A stretch of 64,000 nucleotides of DNA from assembly GCA_038206395.1 (NCBI GenBank), contig JBBRAX010000002.1:1-64000 (forward strand), written 5' to 3'. Source of the stretch: JAGSPQ01 sp038206395. GTDB taxonomy: Bacteria; Myxococcota; Myxococcia; Myxococcales; Myxococcaceae. The notes beneath the pieces were generated by a model. The model was not told the origin of the DNA. It did not search any database and saw only the letters and a list, made by a program, of their open reading frames with translations. Positions 25,586 to 34,732 of this stretch are shown here, piece by piece. The position numbers were made by a program, and so were the translations under genes. Every line of letters begins with the position of its first letter. Position 1 is the stretch's first letter.

Positions 25586-26449
25586 GTGGAAGTCGTCCTT
25601 CGCCCGGTGAACGATCATTTCCTCAAGGAAGTGGTCTTCCCTGCGTTCAAGCTCGGCGTCATCGACGCGGCCCCGGCGATCGAGCATCTGCTGCGCCACC
25701 TCAACGATGAGCAGACCCGCATCGGCCTCGACCTGCTGATCGAGCGCGGCGTCGAAGGCAGCTTCTTCGGCCTCACCGACGAGAAGTGGACGGAGGCGTG
25801 CTACCGGCTGCTGTTCGTCGAATGGCTTCGCGACAGCGACGGGTGGTCGATCGTCAGCGAGTACAACGCCTTCGCCGGCGACTGGGAAACGACGCTGCAC
25901 CTGGCGCTGATGCTGGAAGACGCGAACTACCCGTACGCCGAGCCCGAGAAGGCGCGCGCCTACCGCGAGGCCTTCTTCGAGTCGCCCCGGCACCAGTTCG
26001 GCCTCTCGACCCTGATCTGCGGCGCGTGGGACCCAGTGCCCGACTTTCCGCCCGACCAGATCCTCACCTCGCACGGCCACGGCGAGTACCAGCCCAGCGC
26101 CGGCCTCGCCCGCGCCGACTGGAGCTGGCGCCCTGTTCACACCTTGAACCAGTGGGCCGCGCAGCTGCCGAACGCGCTCTCACGGTTGCTGCAACGCGAG
26201 GCGAAGCGACTCAAGCCCGTCGTCGCTCCGGAAAAGCACGAAGTGCTCGAGTATTGGCTCGGCCGAATCCCCGACCCGCCCGTGCTCGCGGTGAACTTCT
26301 CGGGCCTGGGTCCCACGGCGCACGAGTGGATCAAAGAGATCGGCACCCTCGCCCGCCTCATCCGTTCGGTCGCCGCGCATGAGCAGGGCCTCACTGCGGT
26401 GATCAGCTTTCGCAGCAACGAAGACAACCCCTTCGGGCACAGCGGTTAG
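25586..26449 (+). CDS. Conserved-looking protein of unknown function
   Basis: 287 aa, GTG start two bases after ptsN, so probably co-transcribed. Not recognised. It is soluble, rich in Trp, His and acidic residues in the middle (WSIVSEYNAFAGDWETTLHL, TSHGHGEYQPSAG), with no signal or membrane segment. Its stop overlaps the convergent prenyltransferase gene by four bases. Balanced composition and tight spacing support a real gene. Confidence 0.7.
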   Translation: MEVVLRPVNDHFLKEVVFPAFKLGVIDAAPAIEHLLRHLNDEQTRIGLDLLIERGVEGSFFGLTDEKWTEACYRLLFVEWLRDSDGWSIVSEYNAFAGDWETTLHLALMLEDANYPYAEPEKARAYREAFFESPRHQFGLSTLICGAWDPVPDFPPDQILTSHGHGEYQPSAGLARADWSWRPVHTLNQWAAQLPNALSRLLQREAKRLKPVVAPEKHEVLEYWLGRIPDPPVLAVNFSGLGPTAHEWIKEIGTLARLIRSVAAHEQGLTAVISFRSNEDNPFGHSG

Positions 26450-27348
26450 AGGTACAGCGCCCACGCGGCGATCGCGACGAACAGCCCGAGGTCGGCGATC
26501 AACGGAGCGTCGGACAACAGCACCTTTTCTGGCGAGCCCCCGGCTCCGCGCTTGTGCACCAGGTAGAGGTACCGGAACACGCCGTAGATGACCAACGGCA
26601 CGGTGAACTTCAGCTTGTCCGTGCCGACGTGCTCCACCGTCTCGGCCGACACCGTGTACAGGCCGTACGCGAGAATCGTCGACGCGGCGCTGATGCTCAT
26701 CATCTGGTCGAGCATCGGCAGCGAGTAGTCCTCGAGGTTCGCCCGGTGCGCGCCGGCTGCACCTTCCAGCGACGACAGCTCGTGGCGGCGCTTCGCGAAC
26801 CCCAGGAAGATCGCGCCCAGCAGCGTGCAGAGGAAGAGCCAGTTCGAGACCTCGACGTTGATCGCCACGGCCCCCGCCACGACGCGCAAGATGAAGCCGA
26901 GGGCGATGCCCATCACGTCGAGGATGACGGCCTTCTTCAGGATGAAGGTGTAGAGCACCTGCAGCACGAGGTACGCGCCACAGACCTGAAGAAAGGGGAC
27001 GCCGAGCCACGCGCCCATCGCGCCGGCGCCGCCCCAGCAGATCGCAACGAGCACCACCACCATCGGCAGCGAGAGCAGGCCTGCGGCGATTGGCCGGTGC
27101 CGCTTCTCGGGGTGGTGGCGGTCTTTGTCTCTGTCGACCCAGTCGTTGAAAAGGTACACGCCGCTGGCGAGCAGCGAGAACGCGGCGATCGCGATGGCGG
27201 TCTTCAGCGGCAGCCCATCGCGCACCATGCCCTTCGCGAAGAGCAGGGGCGCGAAGAGCACCCCGTTCTTGAGCCACTGCTTTACCCGCAGCGCCTTGAA
27301 CGCCGACACGGGCAGCGACGGCGTCTTCACGGTCAGCGCTTCAGTCAT
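26446..27348 (-). CDS. Decaprenyl-phosphate phosphoribosyltransferase-like UbiA protein
   Basis: 300 aa, about eight membrane helices. UbiA aspartate motif NDWVDRDKDRHHPEKRHRP matches NDxxDxxxDxxHPxKxxRP of DPPR synthases, which transfer 5-phosphoribose from PRPP to a polyprenyl phosphate, a precursor of D-arabinofuranose. The second motif has ILKKAVILDVMGIALGFILR. I chose the ATG at 27348, two bases after the ugd stop; the longer frame only shadows ugd. The context with UDP-glucose dehydrogenase suggests cell-envelope glycan work. Confidence 0.88.
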   Translation of the reverse strand: MTEALTVKTPSLPVSAFKALRVKQWLKNGVLFAPLLFAKGMVRDGLPLKTAIAIAAFSLLASGVYLFNDWVDRDKDRHHPEKRHRPIAAGLLSLPMVVVLVAICWGGAGAMGAWLGVPFLQVCGAYLVLQVLYTFILKKAVILDVMGIALGFILRVVAGAVAINVEVSNWLFLCTLLGAIFLGFAKRRHELSSLEGAAGAHRANLEDYSLPMLDQMMSISAASTILAYGLYTVSAETVEHVGTDKLKFTVPLVIYGVFRYLYLVHKRGAGGSPEKVLLSDAPLIADLGLFVAIAAWALYL

Positions 27349-27350
27349 CT

Positions 27351-28649
27351 TCAGGGCCGGCCGACGCCGAAGTAGGTGAAGCCGAGCCCGCGAACCAGCG
27401 CCGGGTCGAACACGTTTCGGCCGTCGAAGATGACGGGCTTGTTCATCAGCCTCTTCATCCGGTCGAAGTCCGGGTGGCGGAAGTCGTTCCACTCGGTGAC
27501 GAGGAACAGCGCGTCGACGCCCTGCAGCGCGTCGTAGCTGGTCTGGGCGAAGGTGATGCGCGAGCCGAAGCGGCGGTGGGCGACTTCGTGGGCGACGGGG
27601 TCGAAGGCGCGAACGCTGGCGCCCTTGCCGAGCAGCCCTTCGATCAGCTCGACCGCGGGAGCCTCGCGCATGTCGTCCGTCTTTGGTTTGAAGGCCAGGC
27701 CCCAGACCGCGAACGTCTTTCCGGCGACGTCGCCGCAGTGCTTGATCGCCTTCGCCAGCAGCGACTTCTTCTGCTTGTCGTTCGTGCGTTCGACGGCACG
27801 CAGCAGGTCGAACTCGACGCCCATGTCGCGGGCGGTGGCGATCAGCGCCTTCACGTCTTTCGGGAAGCAGCTGCCGCCGTAGCCGACGCCAGGGAAGAGA
27901 AATGGGTAGCCGATGCGCTTGTCGGACCCCATGCCCTTGCGAACGTTGTCGACGTCGGCGCCGACGCGATCGCAGATCTGCGCGATGTCGTTCATGAAAG
28001 AGATGCGGGTCGCGAGCATCGCGTTGGCCGCGTACTTCGTGAGCTCGGCGCTGCGCGTGTCCATGAAGAGAATCGGGTTCTCGGTGCGGACGAAGGGCGC
28101 GTAGAGCTCGCCCATCACCTTCCGCGCCTGGTCGGTGTTCGCGCCAATGACGACGCGGTCGGGGCGAAGGAAGTCGTCGATCGCCGCTCCCTCTTTGAGG
28201 AACTCGGGGTTGCTGACGACGTCGAACGGGTGCTTCGTCTGCGCGGCGATCGCCTCGCGCACGCGGTCGGCGGTACCGACGGGCACGGTGCTCTTGTCGA
28301 CGACGACCGTGTACTGGGTCATCGCCTTGCCGACCTGCGTGGCGGCGGCGAGCACGTACTGAAGGTCGGCGTCGCCGGTCTCGCCCTCGGGCGTCCCCAC
28401 AGCGATGAAGACGACCTTCGCCGAGGCGACGGCGGCAGAGAGATCAGTGGTGAAGGTCAGGCGCTGATCCTTCACGTTCTTCGCGATCAGCTCTTCGAGG
28501 CCGGGCTCGTAGATGGGCACCTCGCCCGCCTGCAGCTTCGCGACCTTCTTCGCGTCGATGTCGACACACACGACGTCATTTCCACTGTCGGCGAAGCAGG
28601 TGCCTGCCACCAGCCCGACGTATCCACTTCCGATGACGGCAATCTTCAT
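27351..28649 (-). CDS. ugd: UDP-glucose 6-dehydrogenase
   Basis: 432 aa. NAD-binding Rossmann start MKIAVIGSGYVGLVAG, the conserved EPGLEELI, and catalytic Cys in GYGGSCFPKDVKAL. Oxidises UDP-glucose twice to UDP-glucuronate with 2 NAD+, feeding uronic-acid-containing polysaccharides. The length is typical. Middle gene of a three-gene minus-strand run (28677, 27351, 26446). Confidence 0.96.
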   Translation of the reverse strand: MKIAVIGSGYVGLVAGTCFADSGNDVVCVDIDAKKVAKLQAGEVPIYEPGLEELIAKNVKDQRLTFTTDLSAAVASAKVVFIAVGTPEGETGDADLQYVLAAATQVGKAMTQYTVVVDKSTVPVGTADRVREAIAAQTKHPFDVVSNPEFLKEGAAIDDFLRPDRVVIGANTDQARKVMGELYAPFVRTENPILFMDTRSAELTKYAANAMLATRISFMNDIAQICDRVGADVDNVRKGMGSDKRIGYPFLFPGVGYGGSCFPKDVKALIATARDMGVEFDLLRAVERTNDKQKKSLLAKAIKHCGDVAGKTFAVWGLAFKPKTDDMREAPAVELIEGLLGKGASVRAFDPVAHEVAHRRFGSRITFAQTSYDALQGVDALFLVTEWNDFRHPDFDRMKRLMNKPVIFDGRNVFDPALVRGLGFTYFGVGRP

Positions 28650-28676
28650 GATTGGGGCGCGGACCCTAGCTCAGGT

Positions 28677-29639
28677 TCAGCTTGTTCCAGTCAGCAGCTC
28701 ACGCACCTGGGCTTCCAGACGGAAGGCCTGGGTGCGGCCTACTTCGGCGACCTGGGCGACCAGCAGGCGATCGATCAGCTCGCGCGTCGGCCAGCTCAGC
28801 GCGGGCTTGAGCCGCGCCGCGGCGGCGGCGGTCTCGGGAAAGAGGCGTTCGGCAATCGCGAGGCACGCGTACAGGGCTCGCTCGAGCTTCCATGCTTTGG
28901 CGCGGGTGAGAATCGCAGCGGCGTCGAAGTCGCGCGAGTACACGCCGCCCATCGCGGGCGAGCCGAGCAGCAGCTCGCGCAGGTCGAGCCACTCGAGCAT
29001 CGGCACCTCGAAGTGGGCCTGCGATGTGAGCAGCGCGAACACCAGAATCGCGTCCTCGAGGTCGAGGCGGAACATCGACTTGCCGAGCACCTTCATCGGC
29101 AGTGCGCGGGCCCGAAGCCCGTCGTCGTCGGGCGTCAGCTTTCCATGCAGCAGCACCAGCGTTCGCCCGTCGCTGACGGCGCGTTCGGCGGTGCCTGCGT
29201 CTTCGCCTGGAGCCTGCGCCTTGAAGTCCGAGCCCTTCATGAAGCCGACGAAGCCGTCGAGATCTTCCGGCGCGAGCAGCAGCCGCAGCTCGATCACGGG
29301 GCGGAAGGCGACGTGCGGGTAGAGGCTCTCGGCGAAAGAACCGGCGCCGAGCAGGATGACCTTTCGGCCCTCGAGGTCATCGACGGAACGCTTGAAGTTC
29401 ACGAGCTTCATCACGTTGTCGTTCAGCGTGCCCTGGTACAGCGAGAGCAGGCGATCGCGTGCCCATTCCGGAGCGCCCGCTCCGCCGAGCCGGTACTCCA
29501 GGTTGTAGGCCGACAGCGGCGCGAGGCCCTGCCCCACGGCCCAGTCGACGTACGCCTCCCAGGGTGCGTCGCCCAGGTTGACGCGCGCGGGCGCAAAGGA
29601 AGTCAGCGTGCGGAACATCTCGGTGAGCGTGGCCGGCAT
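28677..29639 (-). CDS. NTP_transf_5-like protein with altered catalytic Asp pair
   Basis: 320 aa. Resembles the uncharacterised nucleotidyltransferase family (PF14907) in the stretch KVILLGAGSFAESLYP, HVAFRPVIELRLLL. In active members the second part reads RPxxDIDLLV; here the two Asp are Glu and Arg, so catalysis is probably lost or changed. The C-terminal helical half is as in the family, which often sits in polysaccharide loci. 27 bases upstream of ugd. Divergent from the 29676 gene with only 36 bases between the starts. Confidence 0.6.
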   Translation of the reverse strand: MPATLTEMFRTLTSFAPARVNLGDAPWEAYVDWAVGQGLAPLSAYNLEYRLGGAGAPEWARDRLLSLYQGTLNDNVMKLVNFKRSVDDLEGRKVILLGAGSFAESLYPHVAFRPVIELRLLLAPEDLDGFVGFMKGSDFKAQAPGEDAGTAERAVSDGRTLVLLHGKLTPDDDGLRARALPMKVLGKSMFRLDLEDAILVFALLTSQAHFEVPMLEWLDLRELLLGSPAMGGVYSRDFDAAAILTRAKAWKLERALYACLAIAERLFPETAAAAARLKPALSWPTRELIDRLLVAQVAEVGRTQAFRLEAQVRELLTGTS

Positions 29640-29675
29640 GAAGTGAACGGTGTATGCCCTATTTGGGCCCTCAAA

Positions 29676-30932
29676 ATGATCTCTGTCGTCATCCCCACCA
29701 CCCAGGCGACCGCCGAGACCGCGGCCCTGATGCAGCAGGCGCTCGAAGGCCTTGGCGCGCAGGTCATCCTCGCCGATGCGAACGCCGGGCGAGGCGCCGC
29801 CTTGAAGTCAGCGCTCACGCACGTGAAGGGCGACATCACCGTGGTCCAGGAGCCGGACCTCGCGTGGCTGCCTGGCCAGCTCGCGCCGCTGACCCGCCCG
29901 ATTCAGGATGACGCGGCCGACGTGGTGGTGGCGTCGCGGGTCGGGCTGTCGGCGGCCGAGCGCGCGTTGGCGGCGCTGGCGAGAAAGGTGGCGCAGGTCG
30001 ACGTGGGGGATCCGCTGTCGACGCGCCGCGCCTTCAAGACCCAACTGCTGCGCGACACGGACTTCAAGGACGACATCGATGCGGGGCTGCTGGTGAAGCT
30101 GGCCGCGCAGCTCTACCGGTTCGACGAAGTGCCGGGGCACGGGGCGATTTCGTCGCGCACGCCGGCCGAGGTCTGGTCGCAGAGCCGCACGCTGCTGCGC
30201 TACGCGACGACGGTCAACGACGCCGACAACGCGCACGAGGGCTACACGACGCTGGCGCGCATGGAGTCGGGCGCGCCGAACTACAACACCTGGCTCGGGC
30301 AGCGCTTCAAGGAACACGCCGGCAATCGCGTGCTGGAAATCGGCGCCGGCATCGGGACGATCACGTCGCTGCTGGCCGAGGGCCGCGAGAAGGTCGTCGC
30401 GCTCGAGGTCGACCCGTTCTACGTGCGCCGGCTGCAGAACCGCTTCCGCGGAACGGCGCAAGTGGTGCCGTATCTTTCGGACGTGGCGCTGGCCGACTTC
30501 GAGAAGTTGAAGGCCGAGCAGTTCGACTCGATCGTGCTGTCGAACGTGATGGAGCACATCCCCGATGACGCGGGGGCCGTGCGCCGCTTCGGGCAGATTC
30601 TCGGGCCGGGCGGCAAGGTGCTGATTCTGGTGCCGGCGCTGCCGCAGATCTTCGGCGCGCTGGACGAGGCGGTGGGTCACTACCGGCGCTACACGCCCGA
30701 CACGCTCCGCGCGGTGCTGGAAGAGAACGGCTTCGGCGTCCAGCGGCTGGAGTGGATGAACCTCGTCGGGATTCCCGGGTGGTTCGTGAACGGGAAGCTG
30801 CTGCGCCGAAGGTCGATGCCTCCGCTACAGCTGCGGCTGTACGACCAGCTCGCTCCGTGGCTCGCCCGCGCAGAGTCCCTGGTGAAGCTGCCCGTCGGGA
30901 TGAGCCTGTTCTGCGTCGCCACGCGGAAGTGA
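29676..30932 (+). CDS. Glycosyltransferase-like domain fused to SAM methyltransferase
   Basis: 418 aa. Residues about 1-175 look like a reduced GT-A (family 2) domain: MISVVIPTTQATAETAA, then ADANAGRGAALKSAL, but the metal-binding DxD is not visible (VVQEPDLAW in its place). From about 195 a class I methyltransferase follows, with NRVLEIGAGIGTITSLL, acidic VALEVD and motif SNVMEHIPDD. The ATG at 29676 begins the conserved part; the frame further upstream shadows ugd. Probably modifies a lipid-linked sugar or polysaccharide, given the neighbouring ugd and DPPR synthase. Confidence 0.75.
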   Translation: MISVVIPTTQATAETAALMQQALEGLGAQVILADANAGRGAALKSALTHVKGDITVVQEPDLAWLPGQLAPLTRPIQDDAADVVVASRVGLSAAERALAALARKVAQVDVGDPLSTRRAFKTQLLRDTDFKDDIDAGLLVKLAAQLYRFDEVPGHGAISSRTPAEVWSQSRTLLRYATTVNDADNAHEGYTTLARMESGAPNYNTWLGQRFKEHAGNRVLEIGAGIGTITSLLAEGREKVVALEVDPFYVRRLQNRFRGTAQVVPYLSDVALADFEKLKAEQFDSIVLSNVMEHIPDDAGAVRRFGQILGPGGKVLILVPALPQIFGALDEAVGHYRRYTPDTLRAVLEENGFGVQRLEWMNLVGIPGWFVNGKLLRRRSMPPLQLRLYDQLAPWLARAESLVKLPVGMSLFCVATRK

Positions 30933-31239
30933 TCAGCGGCCGCCCGGCGACGACGCTCTGCGTCAGAATCGGCCTGTTCCTGCTGCCGTAACCCCTCGCC
31001 GCCTCACCCTTTACCCCCTTCGATCGAAGTTGATCGAATTCGACTCAGCGCGTCATGGGCTCCGACTTCGCTGAAAGGTAGAAGCGATCGAAGGTTCCCG
31101 ACGCACCGCGGCGGATTCGATCTACTTTCATCGAACGAGGAAAGTATCGAGACGGCGGGGGGTTGAACGTTGCGGCCGTCCCAGTCTTTGACGCAGTCGG
31201 TCGTAGATCGAAGGGGTGGGGTGGGCTCGATTCCGGGTG
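30933..31239. other. Convergent intergenic region with GATCGAA cluster
   Basis: About 300 bases between two 3' ends. No coding frame is convincing. It holds five exact GATCGAA heptamers on either strand (31019-31028 as the palindrome TTCGATCGAA, 31032-31038, 31086-31092, 31116-31122 reversed, 31206-31212) plus near matches at 31129 and 31145. This looks like a cluster of protein-binding sites, but it is not in a promoter position for the flanking genes. No clear terminator hairpin with a U-tract was found. Confidence 0.55.
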
Positions 31240-32559
31240 TCAGCGATCTTTCCAGTCGATCGCGTACTGCTCGAGCCAGCGGTAGATCTGCCGGCGGTCG
31301 CGCTCGTAGTGCTTCGCAGTCGCCCGCACGCTTCCCAGCCTCTCGAGCGTCGCGAGCAACTCGTCCTTCGCGGGCGCCGGCCGCCGCTGCGCCTGGGCGA
31401 CGGGCGCGCTCGCCTTCGGAGCCGAATCAGGATCGAACAACCAGGCCGGCAGCTGCTCGGCCGACTGCGGCGTCTTCACCGTGCCGAGGTGCAGCACCAG
31501 CTTCTCGAGCGCCCGAAGATTTCCGCGCAGCGGCGACCCGAGCAGCGCCTCGACCGCCTCGGGCTCGAGCAACGGCTCGCCGCGCAGCTCGACCGCACGT
31601 TCCTTCGCCCACTTGTTCTGCAACAGCACGAGCCAGTCGACGAGGTCCGCGCGGCGGGCGGCCAGCGGAGGCACCGAAATCTCCCAGAGCCCGAGCCGCG
31701 CGTGCAGATCGCGGCGGAACCGGCCGGCCTCGACCTCGGCGGCGAGATCGCGGTTCGTCGCGGCGACGACGCGCACGTCGACTTTCACCGGCGCCGTCGA
31801 GCCTACGGGCAGCACTTCCTTCTGCTGCAGCGCGCGAAGCAGCTTCGGCTGCAGCGCCTCGGGCAGCTCGCCGATCTCGTCGAGGAAAAGCGTCCCGCCG
31901 TTCGCGCTGCGGAACAGCCCCGGGCTCGCGGCGTCGGCGCCGGTGAACGCGCCCTTCACGTGCCCGAAGAGCTGGCTCTCGATCAGCTGGGCCGACAGCG
32001 CCGCGCAGTTGATCGCGAGAAACGGACCCCTGCGCTTCGACAGCCGGTGCAGCTCGGAAGCAACGGACTCTTTGCCCGTGCCGGTGTCGCCGAGAATCAG
32101 CGCCGGCGCCGGATCCGCGGCCGTGCGATTGACCGCAACCCGCAACGCATTCGCCACCATCGACGAGCCCGGCAACGCCTCGGTCGGTGGCGCGGCCTCG
32201 ACGGGCTCGCCGAGCTCGTAGACGCAGATGACCTCGGCGAAGCGCAGCACCGCGTTGTGCAAAAGCTCGGCCGCCTCGTCCAGCGGCGCACCGTCCAGCG
32301 AAGTGCCGTGGCGGCTGCCGGCGTCCTTGACCCAATGCGATCGGCTCTTCGCGTCCCACGAAAGCGTCGCGTGGTGGCGCGACAACGACGGGACGTCGAA
32401 GCTGAGCCCGCCGGGCTGCGACCGACCGACGTCGATCGTCTTCCCCGCCAGCGCGACAGACTGCCGGAACTTCAACGGGAACACGACGGTGAGGCGCGCC
32501 TCCCGCGGAGTGCCAGCGATGGTGCGGCGGGGACGCGATTGGGTGGCGACGTCGCTCAT
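31240..32559 (-). CDS. FHA-domain sigma-54-dependent activator
   Basis: 439 aa. FHA domain about 25-120 (IDVGRSQ, SLSRHHATL, DAGSRHGTSLDG) binds phosphothreonine, so activity is probably set by a Ser/Thr kinase. AAA+ domain about 130-370: Walker A LGDTGTGKES, sigma-54 contact loop GAFTGAD, Walker B GGTLFLDEIGE, arginine-finger region. C-terminal Fis-type helix-turn-helix (SVRATAKHYERDRRQIYRWL). ATG at 32559 chosen (MSDVATQSRPRR); upstream extension lacks similarity. Divergent from the lipoprotein at 32669. Confidence 0.92.
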   Translation of the reverse strand: MSDVATQSRPRRTIAGTPREARLTVVFPLKFRQSVALAGKTIDVGRSQPGGLSFDVPSLSRHHATLSWDAKSRSHWVKDAGSRHGTSLDGAPLDEAAELLHNAVLRFAEVICVYELGEPVEAAPPTEALPGSSMVANALRVAVNRTAADPAPALILGDTGTGKESVASELHRLSKRRGPFLAINCAALSAQLIESQLFGHVKGAFTGADAASPGLFRSANGGTLFLDEIGELPEALQPKLLRALQQKEVLPVGSTAPVKVDVRVVAATNRDLAAEVEAGRFRRDLHARLGLWEISVPPLAARRADLVDWLVLLQNKWAKERAVELRGEPLLEPEAVEALLGSPLRGNLRALEKLVLHLGTVKTPQSAEQLPAWLFDPDSAPKASAPVAQAQRRPAPAKDELLATLERLGSVRATAKHYERDRRQIYRWLEQYAIDWKDR

Positions 32560-32668
32560 CGGGCGCGAAGCATAGCCAGAGTCCCATGGGACATCTGCCC
32601 CGAAGCGCTCGTAAACCCCCATCGCGACTGGCTTCGCGAATGGCATGTCGCCTGCTCATGGGCCCCTC

Positions 32669-33667
32669 ATGAAAACCCTCATCAGCCTTCTCTGCGCAGT
32701 GGTCCTCCTGGCGTGCGGTCCCCGCGAGGGGTTCGAGCCCGAACCCGCCGAGCACGAGGACGCGCTGATCGACCCCTCGTCGCCCTTCCCGCCCAGACCG
32801 CCGCCCCTGCAGCCGGTCGGGGCCGTGACGCTCACCACGCTCTCTCCCAACCTGGCGCCCGTCGGCACGGTGGTGACCGTCAACGGAACCAACCTCTTCC
32901 AGCCCGGCGCAGTCCTTCGCCCGGGCTACAAGTTCTCGCTCGACGCGAACTACGTGTCAGTGAACACGCTGTCGTCGACGCAGCTACAGGTCACCGTGCC
33001 GGTGGGCTCGCGGGGCGGCACTTTCTGCGCGTACAACCGGCTCAGCAATCAGGCGTTCGCGTGCACCTCGTCGTGGTTCGCCGTCGAGCTGCCGAGGGGG
33101 AAGATCCGCGTCAACAACAACGCGCAGGTCGCTGTGCTCGGAGCGACGTTCAACGGCATCGAGTCGCTCGCGCCCAGCCGCATCGAGTCCGGCACTTTCC
33201 AGGAGTGGATTGACGTGCTCCCCGGCAACTACACGCACCAGCTTCGCCTCGGCTTCGGCCCCGCAGCCGGCCCCGCTGCTGGCCGCCAGGTCTGCCTGCG
33301 CCCCGTCGGAGCCGTGCAGGTCTTTTCCAACAACACCGGCAACGTCAACGTCCCGCAGCTGACGGCCGCCGACATGCTGAGCCACTGTTCGACCGTCGAC
33401 TACAACGCCGACTTCTTCGACGGCTTTCTGCGCCGCCTCACGCTGCGCCTCAACAGCGTGAACAACACCTGGCAGCTCTTCGAAGGCAACACGTCGTACG
33501 GCTCGGGCACCATCGCGACCACGATCTTCAACAACAACTCGGCGTGGGTGACCTTCCGCCTCACCGGCGCGGGGTGGAACGACATCAACGTGGGCTACCC
33601 GTACGCGACGTTCATCGCAGGCAGCGGGGCCCAGCTCTTCCAGTTCGTCCGCGCCACCAACTGGTGA
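32669..33667 (+). CDS. IPT/TIG-domain lipoprotein
   Basis: 332 aa. Signal peptide with lipobox LLACG (MKTLISLLCAVVLLACG), then a Pro-rich linker. An IPT/TIG immunoglobulin-like domain about 55-140 (LTTLSPNLAPVGTVVTVNG, QLQVTVPVGSRGG). The C-terminal 190 residues are Asn-rich beta sequence with paired Cys (CLRP...HCSTVDYN). Likely surface adhesion or binding protein. I chose the ATG at 32669 because the signal peptide begins there. Confidence 0.78.
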   Translation: MKTLISLLCAVVLLACGPREGFEPEPAEHEDALIDPSSPFPPRPPPLQPVGAVTLTTLSPNLAPVGTVVTVNGTNLFQPGAVLRPGYKFSLDANYVSVNTLSSTQLQVTVPVGSRGGTFCAYNRLSNQAFACTSSWFAVELPRGKIRVNNNAQVAVLGATFNGIESLAPSRIESGTFQEWIDVLPGNYTHQLRLGFGPAAGPAAGRQVCLRPVGAVQVFSNNTGNVNVPQLTAADMLSHCSTVDYNADFFDGFLRRLTLRLNSVNNTWQLFEGNTSYGSGTIATTIFNNNSAWVTFRLTGAGWNDINVGYPYATFIAGSGAQLFQFVRATNW

Positions 33668-33760
33668 AACAGCGACGTGACTGTGAGTTTCCTTTCCAGA
33701 ACGGGGAAACAACCTGCGCCCTGGTCTCGCGTCAATCCGTCAAAGGGGACGTGAGGACAG

Positions 33761-34732
33761 ATGCAGAAGCGCCGTACCCTGGCCGGTCTCGTCCTCACGT
33801 CGTTGTGCGGGTGCACCGGCTTGATCGACGACTGGCCGGTGGACCCGACGACCGCTGGCGTGGACCCGAAGACCGTCGCCCTGCCGAAGGTCGTCGTCGC
33901 CGAGCCGCTGCACCGCCTCAACCGCGCCGAGTACGACAACACGGTGCGCGACCTGCTGGGCACGACGCTCACCCCGGCCCGCGCCTTTCCGGCCGACACC
34001 GCCGTCGGCGGCTTCGACAACGTCGCCAATGCGCTCACCATCCCCCCGTCGCTGTTCGCGCTCTACAGCGACGCGGCGAAAGAGCTCGCCGACGCCACGC
34101 TTCGCATCTCGCCCCGTTACACCCAGACCCTCGAGTCCCGCGCCATCGGCGTCGCCCTTGCCCAGCCGGGTGGCGCTTTCGAGACGTGGGGCTGGTCGCT
34201 GTCTGGTCGCTTCACCGGGATCCTCAAGCTCCCGCAGGCCGAGACCGTCACCCTCTCGCTGATTTTCGGTGGCGGCCGGACCTCTGCCGCGCCCGTGCCC
34301 ATCGCTTCGCTGTGGGTCGATGGCGCGAAGCTTCAGACGTGGACCATCGGTGCCGCTGCCGCGACGCCGCAGGTGGTGACCGCGAAGCTCGCGCTCGCGC
34401 CGGGCAACCACCAGCTGCAGGTGTCCTTCGACAACCTGATCAACGAGCCGGCCGCGAACCAGGGCAACCAGCTCATCCTCGGCAACATCACCGCCGCCAG
34501 CGACGCGCTGGCCGTGCCGCCGAACCGTTCGAAGGTCTACGTCTGCAACCCCGCTACCACGCCGTCGCCGAACCTCTGCTACGAGCAGATCGTTCGCACC
34601 TTCGCCGAGCGCGCGTGGCGCCGGCCGCTGACGAACACCGAGAAGGTGAAGCTCGAAGACCTGTACCGCGCGCTCTCGGCTTCCGAAGGTGCGGAACGCT
34701 GCCCACCGCGTCGAGTGGGCTCGCGCCGTTGA
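33761..34732 (+). pseudogene. Truncated DUF1587/DUF1595 lipoprotein (5' part)
   Basis: The frame gives 323 aa. Signal peptide with lipobox (LTSLCGC). DUF1587 at about 45-110 (PLHRLNRAEYDNTVRDLLG), a carbohydrate-binding-like insert, and the beginning of DUF1595 (YEQIVRTFAERAWRRPL). At about 34690 the similarity stops and the frame reads out of phase into a DUF1552 gene until 34732. The full family continues with DUF1592, DUF1588 and DUF1585, all missing here. RBS-like GAGGACAG before the ATG. Family function (outer-membrane degradation of large substrates in planctomycetes and myxobacteria) is only suggested. Confidence 0.8.

Noticed and set aside
27474..29675. Upstream extension of the 29676 gene to 1152 codons
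   Set aside because: The added part is antisense to ugd and the 28677 gene; similarity to glycosyltransferase folds starts only at the ATG at 29676.
33544..34689. Upstream part of the frame that ends in DUF1552
   Set aside because: Out-of-frame reading of the DUF1587 gene; only bases after about 34690 carry DUF1552 similarity.
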